A model generated the notes under the pieces. It did not search any database. It saw only the letters and a program-made list of their open reading frames with translations, and was not told where the DNA came from. From Paraspadella gotoi (lineage: Eukaryota; Chaetognatha): a stretch of DNA of 64,000 bases. Below are positions 34,262-47,569 of this stretch, piece after piece. The DNA lies in the NCBI GenBank assembly GCA_051294375.1, contig CM119270.1:7323773-7387772 (forward strand), written 5' to 3'. Position 1 is the stretch's first letter. Each line of letters opens with the position of its first letter. Both the position numbers and the translations under genes were made by a program.

Positions 34262-34524
34262 CCAAGTGAGGGGTTGGCCTTGGGGGGGGGAGGGGGTGGC
34301 ATTTTTCTCTATTGTCTTTAGCTTTTTTTTTCTTTCTTTAATTCTTTCTTTCTTTCTTTCTTTCTTTAATATTTGTCATCCTTTATTACTTTTCAGCTTC
34401 CGGAGGAAGAGGAGAAATAGATCGGGACCGACTTTGAAGATTCAAAATTCGTTATTTTTTACGACTAAGTTTTTTCGATTGTATTATATTCCTATTGTTC
34501 TGTTTAACTATACATGTGTAACTG

Positions 34525-34530
34525 AATAAA
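34525..34530 (+). terminator. Polyadenylation signal AATAAA, CACHD1-like gene
   Basis: AATAAA lies 264 bp after the stop at 34261. A possible alternative last exon starts at 34397 (acceptor TTTTCAG), which would replace the end of the tail and use the same signal. Confidence 0.6.
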
Positions 34531-36028
34531 CTTTTTAAAATTCCCTCCTTAATTTTTTGAAAAAAGTTATTTAAATTCTAATATTTTTGTATGTTTTAAA
34601 AACATTATTATTAATTCAAATGTGTTTTGGGTTTTTTTTAATAAAAATCACTTTAGTCTTTGCGCTGTTGTCATTGAATTCAAAACTTCATATAAAATTA
34701 GGATGATAAAAACTAAACAAGGACAACGAAGACGAAGCCCAATGCCATGATCAAATACAAACAAAAAAAATTAATTCTGATAATTTGTTAAAATGTATCG
34801 ATGTTATATATATGTAATTTTATGTAAAAATATTTAAAATAATACAAAATTTCAATACTATATCGGGTTTTTTCAACTAAAATTATTACCATTATTTACA
34901 CGCGACGTAAATCACGTTTGTGTACTTATCGTTATCTCGATTACCGAAGAGAATAAATAAGCATTAAGCTGATTTCGGTTAAAAAATGTTTGAAGTGAAA
35001 AAAGAGAAAAAAAGGAAAAAATCGACGACTCCAACTTCATCATCGTTATCGTCATTTTCGACATCGTTAACGGGAGACAAAGAAAATAGCGGAAACGATT
35101 TCAGATAAAAGATCGAGTGGTCATAGAGATTCGGTGATAACTGGGTCCCCTTAAAACCCGCTTGTCTAAAAATACTTAAAAAAAAAAGGCAAACAAGAAA
35201 ACCTGTATATGAATATATCATGATCGTTGATTAAATTAAACATATTTTTTTTTTCCCCTTTTAATTCCTTGTACAATTTTTCTTCCTTTTTACTTTTTTC
35301 GACCCGAAGCTTTGAGTTAATTTTTAACCAAACATTTTCTTTTTTTCTGTTTTTATTTCCTTTTTTTCTTTTCGCTCTGAGCGTGCCTTTTATTCATGCT
35401 GGTAGCTGAAAGGCTCATCTTAAATATTTAAAGATGGAAAGAAGAGAAAAAGAAAACAAAGATTTAAAAAAAAGATGAAGACGTCGAGAAAAATAAAAGC
35501 GGTTGAGATACTTTTCATAAAAATGTTTGATTTTATCTTCTTGATTATTTGTTAAATATAGCGAAATTAGCAGTTTATAGAAAATAAAATTAACGTTTCA
35601 TTTTTATCATTTTTTTAAAAAAACGTGCTTGGTAAACAAACAATCATAAACCAAGATTGAAAAAGAAAAAGAGACAGAGAAAAGCAGTTATTTCAATCTA
35701 TATTCACTTATTAGCCCAACAAAAAAAACAAAACAAACAAAAAAACTTGCGTGATTGACAAGTCCAGACATGCACCGCCTGATTGTCATTGGCCTTCTGA
35801 TCTTTATCAGAGTCGCCCCTGTCTCTTTTAATATCTATTCTGGTTTTTATAGAGGCTCGGCGATATTTCATACCCGACAAAGCTGCTGGTACCCTTTATA
35901 AACTCTTAACGAATTCGAATTAGAAGAGAAAAATCTTAAAAGCATAAGGATCAAGCCATGATGATAGTCATTCATTGATGCGATGATAGTCATTCATCAT
36001 CGTAAATAAACAAACAAATGCGTGTATG

Positions 36029-36070
<42 letters not shown>

Positions 36071-36121
36071 CTGGACAGTTTTCCCGCCAACGAAACGCAA
36101 TCAGAATTTTTAGGGAAAAAT

Positions 36122-36212
36122 TCCACGAAAATCTCGGATGTAAATTTGGGATTTTGTATTGAGAAAAAAGCGCGGAATAAATGGCGATAATAAAAGTTTT
36201 TAGAAGAAAAAA

Positions 36213-36260
<48 letters not shown>

Positions 36261-37310
36261 AGCTGGACAGCCGCTGGACCGCCGCTGGACCGCCGCTGCA
36301 GAGCTGAACTCATTTTCCGACGAATATGAGTAGGGACGAACTCTTTTCCTTTCAATAAAAAAATATTACAAAATAAATATTTTGGGTATAGAGCCATATA
36401 AGAAATTTTTTGTACATTGAAAGTAAACTTAAAAATGCATAAATTTTCGTTTGAGCATGTTCCCATACTAAATTTTTGATTCACCCATTGAGAGGGGCTA
36501 CCCCTATTCAGAAGAAAAAAAACTTGATAAAGCTAAACTCTTTTCAATAATAATGATCCAAAAATTATAATCCCTATTAACAAAATATATAGTTGAAAAT
36601 ACTCAGTTAACGACTATGATATTTTTGACTTCCAAATATTTTTTTTCCTCATTTTAAAAAATTTTAATCTTGAATGAAATTTTTGATTGTTCTTTTTTTA
36701 GGAAGAAACCAGACCGAGGTCAAATTTTATATTTGCATATTTAATTAATTTATAAATAGTTATCACAACTCAAATAATTATTATTTAAAAAAAAGATAAA
36801 ATGATTAAATATATACACTAAAATATTTATAATTTAATAATAGTATAATTATCAGAATAACAAAAAAAGTAATGTTTATATCTCTCTTATCAACTCTTAT
36901 TTTAGATATAATTTGCCAATAGTGGGCCAACCGGTTCAAAGTTACAATAATAAATAAATACAAATTTATTTTTTTAAAATGTAAGTGCTGCATATATAAT
37001 AAGTCACATTAGCTGATTTACATGTGACAATGCATGTCAATATAAGTTATTCTTCACTTTTTTTAAAATGTATCCACGAAAATCTCGGATTAAATTTAGG
37101 ATTTTGTATTGAGAAAAAAGCCCCGAATAAAAGTTTTTAGAAAAAAAAACATAATCATAATTTTTCAAAAAGAAACGATCACGCAAAAGATCGTAAAGAG
37201 AGAAAGAGACAGAAAGAGAAAGAGAGAGAAAGAGAGAGAAAGAGAGACAAAGCTGGACAGCTGCTTGAAGGCCGCTGTACAATCAGTGCAGAAACTGAAC
37301 TCGTTTTTTC
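36122..37310 (+). repeat. Pair of related repeats with GCTGGACAG core
   Basis: 36122-36310 and 37072-37310 share TCCACGAAAATCTCGGAT, GGATTTTGTATTGAGAAAAA (as GGGATTTTG in the first), AATAAAAGTTTTTAGAA, a GA-rich tract, GCTGGACAGC, a CCGCTG motif and CTGAACTC(A/G)TTTT. A third GCTGGACAG lies at 36070. About 760 bp of unrelated AT-rich DNA separates them. Family unknown. Confidence 0.7.
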
Positions 37311-37912
37311 TGAAATAAAAGAATAAAAGAAATAAAAGAAATAAAAGAAAGGCAAAAAATGTTACAATGGTTTACAATTGGAAATTTTTCCAATTTTTTC
37401 CAATCGCAGCTTGTAAAAGATTTTATTTTTATTTGTATTAAAATTAAGATATAGCTTCTCATTAAAAAGTTATTTTGAGTTCCCATTTTTATTAGAGATT
37501 TTAAAAAAAATTTTGAATTTCATCTTCAATATTATATACTGCAATATGTAAATTAGATTAAAGCATTTCTATATACTAATTTGGATATGATAATGAGTAC
37601 TATAATCTCATTTGCATATTGCAGTAAATCATAATGAAGTGGAAATTCAACAAAAAATACTTAAATCCAAATGTAATAAGAAAATATCAAAGCTATTTCA
37701 AGATGAGAAGCCATATCTAAATTTTTAACTTACTATGAATGCACACTTTTGTAAAACTTTATCATAATTCATAATAATTTTTATTTAAAAAAAAAACGGT
37801 AAGTCACAGCCAAACCTATAAAAGCGTAGTAGTTTTTATTTAAAAACAGCGTGACGGCCGACGACGACGACGACGACGACGACTACGTCACAAGAAGCTC
37901 ACCCGAATCATA

Positions 37913-37947
37913 TCAAGCCTGAACCGGCTTCGCCGGTCATGGCTTGA
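37913..37947. repeat. Imperfect inverted repeat (hairpin)
   Basis: TCAAGCC ... ACCGG-CTTCG-CCGGT ... GGCTTGA: 7 bp outer and 5 bp inner stems with a three-base mismatch and a CTTCG loop. It follows a (GAC)n run (37860-37883). It recurs near 54005, altered, in copy 2. Confidence 0.7.
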
Positions 37948-38041
37948 TAAAAAAGGGTCAACAATCTTTGTTTTTATTTTGGCGAAATGAGATTTTACGA
38001 TCTTTATTTATGGTTCGATGATTGTTGGAAACAGGTTTTAC

Positions 38042-38852
<811 letters not shown>

Positions 38853-39329
38853 CTTATTTTCCGTCACGTCGGAAAAACACTTCGTCACTGGTAAATTTTC
38901 GTTTAAAAGACAAAAAATTCGTAAACAAACTTTTGGGACTTATTAAGCCATAATTTAGATATTAATCTAATAAAGAATAACGAAATACAGGGTTTTTCTT
39001 TTAAACCTTTCTTTTTTATTTCTTGTTAAACTATAATTTATCATACATAATTTATTAAAAAAGTTATGTAGAATATATAAATGTTGTATCCAATGTTTTA
39101 TTCAACGCTATATTCCGCTCTTCTTTCTATAATATATATAATATATTAAATTATTTGTTATTTTTTTGCCTTGAAAAATGAATCCACAACGAAAATTGAA
39201 ATATTGGTCAAAAAAATATTATATGTTTATATCCCATAATGATTTTTTAATAAATTTTAACCTCCCTGGCATAAGCTATCCTTAAATCAATAAAGATAGC
39301 AAAAAGACCACGCGGAAAAAAAATATTGA

Positions 39330-39485
39330 AAGCTTGCAGGGACCTGCTATGTCATTATCTTGTAAGAGTGATGGAGGCCTTAAACCACCAAAGCCTGTCC
39401 AAAGTCAGGGGCAAGATAGCTTATTTATTAAATGAATGGATAAATTTTATATTCGTTGTACCAATTTCATTCATGACAACGACCC
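39330..39485 (+). repeat. Short interspersed repeat, family B, longest copy
   Basis: GAAAGCTTGCAGGGACCTGC, a central TGGAGGCCTTAAACC, then AAGTCAGGGGCAAGATAGCT and a tail ending in TTGTACCAATTTC. Other copies are at 5622, 25255, 29715 and 45180. In the 25.3-kb copy the tail is the small palindrome ATTGG-TTGTA-CCAAT. Confidence 0.75.
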
Positions 39486-39845
39486 TGTATAAAAACTTTG
39501 GATCGATACGCATGAACCAATTAGCGTCAAGCGATAAATATGACACAAATCTCTCTCTTTCTCTCCCTCTCTCTTTCTCTCTTTCTCTCCCTCTCTCTTT
39601 CTCTCTTTCTCTCCCTCTCTCCCTCTCGCCTTCTTTTTTTTCCGTGTCTCTGTACATGAAATGCATTAGTAATTTAATTTAATAAGTTTAATAACTGAAC
39701 TATGTCGCTGCAATGATTTCGCGCTCGATTCTTTTTCAAAACAAAAAGGCGCAATTCTCAAAAAAAAAAAAAATCATATTTTTAAATTATTAAAAAGACA
39801 TTGGTAATTTCAATCTATGGTGAAGCGGCTTTTATTTCGTGGATT

Positions 39846-40799
<954 letters not shown>

Positions 40800-41107
40800 T
40801 TGATTGTTTCAATAACGGATATCTCTCTCCATCGGCGAAATCCTTCGCGATTTTTCGAAATAAGCGTCACCGCTTGTCGTCAATTTTAAAAGGGACTGGT
40901 GACGCGTCGGACGTCAAAACTTAGCTGGAATTACGCCGCGTGTCGAACTTCAAACGACAAAAGGGCGTAAAAAACTTTTACTTTGCGTCTGTATGATATC
41001 AACAATGGACAATCATTGAAAAAAAAAAATTTTCAATGAAAAAAAAAGTCATAAAAAATAAAGGGATCATCGTGATAGTCGGAAAATAAACAAAACAAAA
41101 ACAAAAA

Positions 41108-41150
41108 AACATCGACGCCATCTTGGATTCTAAAACCAATGACCCCACAA
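41108..41150 (+). promoter_or_regulatory. Core-promoter-like sequence of the Ig gene
   Basis: CGACGCCATCTTGGATT (about 41112-41128) matches the YY1 core GCCATCTTG, which in animal promoters often sits just after the transcription start. A CCAAT follows at about 41135. It lies 40-60 bp upstream of the chosen start codon. No TATA box. Confidence 0.35.
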
Positions 41151-41165
41151 AACGCCAAAGAAATC

Positions 41166-44100
41166 ATGACGCTTTTTCTCCACATTCCTTTTTTCTCTTT
41201 CCTCCTCTTCCTCCCTTTCCTCCCGCCCTGCTCCGCTCTTCCCGCCTCCGCCGACGCAGCGCGGCCCGACGTGCTCTACGCGGCGCAGGGCCAGCCGCTC
41301 CGTCTGCGGTGCCAAGCCCTCGTCGATCTCCGCGCCGACGTCGCCAACGGAAGCCACCCCGGATTCGACGAGGAGGATTTGAAGGATGATTTACAGGTGT
41401 GTGGTGGAGGGTAGGATGTGTGGGTGGGGGTCGTGGGGAACGGGGATGGGTGGGTTGAAGATGGTCTCAACGGGGATTGGTCCCTCAGGGATTCGATTAC
41501 GATGCTTTTCATTTGCGGCTTGAATCGCCAATTGTGCACAAGGAGATATAAGTGGGCTGAAGATGACCATTCGTGACTTCTTCCCTCTCCATTGAAGGGG
41601 TCCTTGGCATAGAGCCAGTCTCGAGGTGCTCGTTATGCTCCCAGAGGGTTTGCGGCCGTCTATTAGTTAGGTAGATACCAGATTTGGATTGAACACGTTA
41701 TAAATTGATCATGAGTAGATTGCTTTACTTCACGGGCTACCGGCCGGGCCACAACTGTTGGAGCCAAGTTAAATCGGGTTAAAACCTGGTGAACAGTTGT
41801 TTACCATTTTCATATGCGCATTATATATTTCCAATCATTATAATCTGACCCTATTGCCCGCTCAAGTTTGGACAAGTTACTGCATGTCGACAACTGTAAA
41901 TTCCGGCCGTCATGACGAGACGACGACGACGACGACGACGACGACCATTACCACAGCATCGTTGGTGGTTTTTATTTTGGACTAACGTAGAATCTTCGTA
42001 TGAGGTCGCTACTGAAAGCGTGTCAATTCTCTGTCGTCATAGCGTTACGATTTATTCACAATAAAAACGCAATGAGGTCGCTTGCCTCGTAAAGGACTGT
42101 TATGTCGACAAAAAAAAAAAAAAACTCGGAAAAAACCCCTTTTCATTACCTAATAAATTCTCGGTAGTATTACTATCATTTGATAACGATCCCGTACTAC
42201 TATTACTCAATAAAAAACAATAAAATCCATTGATTTGATAAACCTCCGATTTTTTTTTTGGTTCTTTTTTGTTTAAATTATAATTTTTTTTCTTTCTTTT
42301 TTTTTCTCGGATTTCAATTTGCGGCTAATTTGTTCCGGAGACGAAAACAGATAATAACTCGTTTCATAAATATTTTCTTTTCACCCCCCCCAAAAAAAAT
42401 TATTAGTTTTTAAACGGGTTAAGTTAATGAGGCGTCAATCATAACAGAAGGACCGATTATAAGCAAGAGAGGGGAGTGGGGAGTAGGAGGGGGGGGAGGA
42501 AAACGACGCTTACGGACTAAGGGGAATTAGCGGGCGAAAGGGGGGGACGATGGTAGAAGGGAGAGGGCAAAGGGGAGGAAATGATAGCGGGAGGGAGAGG
42601 GAGAGAAAGAGGATGAGGAATAAAAAGGGAGGGAGGAGGAAAGGTAAAAAAAAAAGAAACTCTTTTTTATTTTTTTTTACCAATTATATCATACGAATTA
42701 TTGTTATTTAAAAAAAAAATTGAAAACGATAAGAAATGAATTAAATATAAAAAACCGCGAATAAAAAAATAATTTTTATTTCTTTTTACTGAGTTGTTCG
42801 GTCTCTACGATATCAAGTTATTCAAATTTTGTAAACCAATTGACTTTGCGTATATCTTGACTGAAACTGGCCACTCAAAATCAGATAAAGTAAACTTTAA
42901 ACTGGTCATGAGAGAGAAGGGAGAAGGAAAGAGAGAAAGAGTAAGTAAGAGACAAACTTAACAAAATAACTCAAACAGACACAATGCCCATTATTCGTTG
43001 AACGACGAATCGTCGGATAAATATGCTATTCTCGCCGGATCTTCAAAGCCTTTAACTTCATTAGTACCACTTTGAGCAATCGACTTCAGGCTTAATTCGT
43101 CGTATTCATTCGCCACTTTGAATTAGTCCAATATTCAATTAAACGAGTTGTTTCCTTAAATTTAAAACTTAAATTCGTCGGAAGTCGAAAAAAATTAGCT
43201 TTTTTGTTTTTATTCTCCCCTCGTTAAACGTCGTTTGTTTCTCGTTAGGCCAACCTAATTTGCGAGTGTCTTGCAGATTTTTAAGTGTTCTTAATATTAC
43301 TTTTATTAGTTAATAAATTCTGTAAAGTGAGAAAAATTATACCGATATTATAAATCGTCCCGAGGGAGGATGAAACGAAAAAAGAAGCGACGCGCGAACT
43401 TAAGCGCGCGAAAAAAAAGAAGAGATTTTGGGAGATCGAGTTGAACACGTGTTCAGGCGGATGTAACTTCGTTTGGAACATTGTTTCGGGTTGTAAACGT
43501 AAATACAATTTAAGGTTTTGACTTTAATATCTCGTGAATTATGAGAAGTTTTTTTTTAACGGGTGTTCGAGGATTCTTTCGTCACTATACATATGTAAAG
43601 TCCATCCTTTGGTCCATCCGTCCGTCCGTCAGACCGCACTTCCGTCCGTCAATAAATCCATGGGCGGATTAAATTAGGTGAAGATTGAGCTTGTGAAAGA
43701 AAACGTGAGATGAACTTAGAATCACGTATTTTAATAACGTTTCAGGTGAAAAACTAGAAGGTTTTTAAAAATGCACGTTTTTAGAACAGGTGTAAACTTG
43801 AGTTTTTATTACTAACACATAATCTTTATTCTACCCCAAATAGACAGTAGGTTTTGAGCTTCGGCAACCAAGAAAAAAAGGATTGGCTAATTTCCTCCCC
43901 AGAAATAGAAAAAAAAAGGTTTTCAAACTTAACCTGACTCATCATCACCGGAGATCCTCTCCCCCTCTCAAAAAAAATTCACTTGAAAAAAAAATTGTCT
44001 CTCTTGGATTCCGTCACCGCCGAATACCCAATCCGGCGACGACGACGCCGACGACGACGACGGCGACGAAATGGGCGACTCCGACTCGAGCGACGTCGAC

Positions 44101-46689
44101 GCCGCATCTGTAGCCCAAATTCATTCCGCCGATTATCCGGCAATTGATGTCGCAATCGTCCGTGCAGAAGCCCACCCTCTTGCCTGGGAATCACAACGAA
44201 AAAAAATCATTTACATGTTGCAGTACTTAAAACTTTGTTCAAATGGTTTCTATTAAAACATATTTAATTTTTTATGAGGTTGCTTTTGCACCAAAAATCA
44301 TCTCAGAAGAGAAAATCGGACAGACAGAATGACGGCGGGACGGACAGAGAGACAGAGTAGTAGACAGAGAAGAATGACATTAAATCGAATCCTTCTCACC
44401 TTTTTCAAAGCTCATGCAGCATCCATCATCCAACACCATCCCGTCCATCTTTCTCGGCCACATCCAGCAATAGTAGTTGGACTTGCAACTGTCGAAGTCT
44501 TCTGCCCAGACAAACCCGAGCAGTAACGTCGCCACGAGCCAACTGGAGCGTTTCATTGCTCTCTTCTTTGAAGATTTTTATTAAAAGTTAAATTTGAAAG
44601 AAGAAAAATCAATATTTTTTTTTTATTTCTTTGATTTAAAGTTGAAAGATTGAGGTTGAGAATATTCTAAGGAGTAAATTTAGCAGGGGATTTTCTAGTT
44701 GAATTACGTTCGGTACTTCTCATTTTGTTTGTCAAAAACTAGTTGACTGTTGAATGTGTCAATTTCGGTTTTTGACAAAACAATATCGCGTCCAGTCGCA
44801 TTGATGCCGTTTTCAATGACGGAATTACAAACTTACAATGATTTTAAACATGGCATTCATTCACATACTCTTACATTTCCATACATAGAACTATTATTAA
44901 AAATATCACCCTCTATTTCATTCTCCCAACGATCAATTACGATAAAATAAGATAACTCTTGTCGTTTGCTTAGGGGGTTGGAAAAAAAATCCTTCGGATC
45001 CAATTATGTGGATTAACCTCCGGAATTCGGGATAAAAATTCGAATTTCTTGTTTGTTCTTTTCGTTTATCGGATTAAGAGTGACGAAGTCAGTAGAAAAT
45101 CGATTCGGACCCGAACTGTGGATTTGCTGCGTCGGGAAACTTCAAAATGATGGAGACGTATAATAGAAATACACGTTTTAGCCAAGTCAGGGGCAAGATA
45201 GCTTGTTTAATTTTTAATGAACAAATGAATGAATACATTTTATATTTGTTGTACCAATTTCCCATGTATATTGTTTTAGCTGGAAAAGAAAAAGAAAAGA
45301 GTGGAAAACCAAAGAAAAGAAAATCAATGAAAAGATAAAGCCCAAAGGAGTAAAGAGAAAACATACAAAAGAAAAAAAAAGAAAAGAAAGAAAACCCCCA
45401 AAGAAAACCACCTTTGCCCCCCATACATCCAACCCCCAATCTCTCAATTCTCTCACCACCCCTTCCAGCTGATCTGACCCTCCGCCGCCCCACGGAGAGA
45501 TCCCGCCCCGTCGCCTCCTGGTTCTTCAGTCGCATCGACACGTCGCCCGGTTTCGGCTTCGTCGACACGAGTGCCACCTTCGATCTCGTCGTCGACGGCC
45601 TCGATTTTGGCGCCAACGACGTCTTGTGGATCTCTTGCCAGTGAGGACGTTTGACGTTGTGTCAGTCTCTCCGTTTTTCTACCTGTCTCTCTTCCCTATT
45701 TTACTGAGTTTCTTGTTTCTGTCTTGCTATCTGACCGTCTATATCGCTCTGTCCGCTTTTTTTACTTTAAATGTCAGTCTGACCAATTGTCTTTTTGTCC
45801 TCGGTCCGAATGTCTGTCTGTCTATCTGTCTGTAAATATTCCTATGTCTGTGTTTTCGTCGGTCCGTGCGTCTGTCTTTCCGCTGCCCATTCAATATCAA
45901 CAAACTTGCAAATCCCTTCACAGAAACGTCTTGGACAGCAATTCCCAACTAACGCGAACGTCTATTGAACTCGTGAGAGCGAGAGACCGGTGAAGATCGA
46001 GAACGTGAACGCCTCCTCCTCCGTCGTCACAGTGAGGCGAGTATTTGGTGGGGGTGGGGGGGGGGAAAGAATATGGTGTATGCTGAGGAATTAAGAACCC
46101 AAGATGAAATCGTCAAAGGAATCTTTTATTTTTTTTTATGGAGTTTTTATAGTAAAATTCCGTTTTAATACGTAGTAAAATTTAACAAATAAAATATTAT
46201 AAAAGAAATTAGTCAATAGTCATGCTTCAAAATGAGATTGATGAGGGTCGACACATGGTAAAATTAAATAAAAAAGTCTATCATTTACACTTTTGATTTC
46301 AAATTTACATACATTTTATTTTACGTTTCACATTTGTCTAGAATTTTTGTTTTGTTTTCTAGAGGCGAACGAAAAAGGCCACCGTTATCTGCGAAGTCAC
46401 AGGTAAATAAAATATTTCAAGAATGACATGAAAAAATAATACAACAAAGAAAAAAAAATAAGAAAATGGTATTCATCCATAAACCAGGAGGCGTGCCCGC
46501 CGCCAACGTCACCTGGACTTTGTGGCGTCGCGCTTCCGGCGCCATCTCGTTTCCGCCGCGAGATTTTTCCGTGACGCAATCTGTGGTGACTCGTCACGTG
46601 ACCGGAGGCGTAGGAGGACGATTGGAGTCAGTGAGAATCACGAGATCGATTCTCACTTTTGTGCCGGACGAAAAGATGAATCTCGATCG
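41166..46689 (+). CDS. Immunoglobulin-superfamily surface/secreted protein, 5' part
   Basis: Likely a cell-adhesion or receptor-type IgSF protein; subfamily not recognised. ATG 41166 has A at -3; an in-frame ATG at 41139 is an alternative. The first exon (41166-41396) encodes a signal peptide (hydrophobic residues 3-25) and the start of Ig domain 1 with its first cysteine (LRLRCQ, C49). Exon 45469-45640 gives the tryptophan (VASWFFSR) and second cysteine (LWISCQ). Exons 45986-46031 and 46363-46402 (ATVICEV) and 46488-46689 (GGVPAANVTW ... SILTFVPDEK) give most of Ig domain 2, with N-x-T/S sites. The last four exons join in phase. The first join needs a weak donor at 41404 (TGTG|GTGGAG) or an unseen exon, because the strong donor at 41397 is in the wrong phase. 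Downstream exons lie in the poorly assembled region. Confidence 0.75.
42471..42497 (+). repeat. G-quadruplex-capable purine tract
   Basis: GGGGAGTGGGG followed by AGTAGGA and a G8 run satisfies the G3+N1-7 pattern. It lies in a G/A-rich strand-asymmetric stretch (about 42465-42650), in the first intron of the Ig gene. Confidence 0.6.
44014..44556 (-). CDS. Novel eight-cysteine secreted or membrane-anchored small protein, nested antisense
   Basis: Function unknown. Exon 1 (44556-44400) starts MKRSSWLVATLLLGFVWA, a clear signal peptide with cleavage expected after A18. It continues with C24, C30 and the adjacent pair C46-C47, ending at a strong donor AAAAG|GTGAGA in phase 1. Exon 2 (44183-44014) follows acceptor GATTCCCAG with a T-rich tract. 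It restores the frame and adds C59, C63, C67 and C79, then a hydrophobic tail (VAVVVVGVVVAGLGI) and RR before TGA. Total 108 residues, intron 216 bp. Spacing is C-x5-C-x15-CC-x11-C-x3-C-x3-C-x11-C. On the minus strand AATAAA occurs at 43830-43825. It lies wholly inside the first large intron of the Ig gene, on the opposite strand. Could be a defence peptide, a knottin-like ligand or a small GPI/TM surface protein; I match no family. Confidence 0.68.
45180..45268 (+). repeat. Short interspersed repeat, family B
   Basis: AAGTCAGGGGCAAGATAGCT, then AATGAATGAATACATTTTAT and TTGTACCAATTTC, aligning with 39395-39485. It lies about 200 bp upstream of the Ig exon 45469. Confidence 0.75.
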
Positions 46690-47569
46690 GTGAGAGAGAC
46701 GAATGATGAATGCCTGCATTGTGCATTGCATTGCACTGCATTGTGCAACATTGATTGGTTATAATCTTAGTTTAAGGTATTGTTAAATTGAATGATTAAT
46801 TGTCATTGTCGATATTGTAATTAACGTATTTGCGAAGTTGGGTTTATAAAGAAAATATAAAGAAAAACACTTGTCAAGGAAAGATAAAGGGATTCTATTG
46901 ACTGAGTCAATCACCGAATATAACTGCCCCTATTCACATAAAGAAAAATCCGGATACTAATCCATTTCTTTCCTCTGTATTTTTGTGTCGGGAATTATGT
47001 CACTTAATTTCCTCACGGATTTCCCTTCATCGAAACGAGATTTACTCGTTTCTTTCCCTCACAAAGTCACAGTGATTTTTGCATTAATCCAATTTAGTCG
47101 TTCACCGCGTGAGAGACGAAAATCGTCAATGGGAAAGTCGTGAAATTATTGAGTCATTGTGAGAGCTGATGACAGTTCTCAATCACAGTGGGAGTGTAAT
47201 TGATTGTGATTGTATTCGTATCATATAACCTCCTCTCTCTCTCCCTCGACGTCTCCTCCGTCCATCCGTTCTCTCGAAACCTAGATCCCCCATCTCCCTC
47301 TCTCTCTCAATCTTCCTCGGAAATCTCGTCGTGTCCTCCTAAGCATCCCCACCCTCTCCCCTGCCTCTCCTCTCCGTCTCTCTCATTCTCTCTCACTTCT
47401 CCTCCTCCCTCAACTCCTCAAATCAATATTCCTCATCCCCTCCTCTTCTTCCTCCTTCTAATGACAAATTATGGGTGTTTTGTGGTTGGATACCGGTCCA
47501 ACTGTTGTTCTTTCCGCACTGGACGCACAAAACCCAAAAACCCATTTATCTCACCCCTAAATCCAACTA

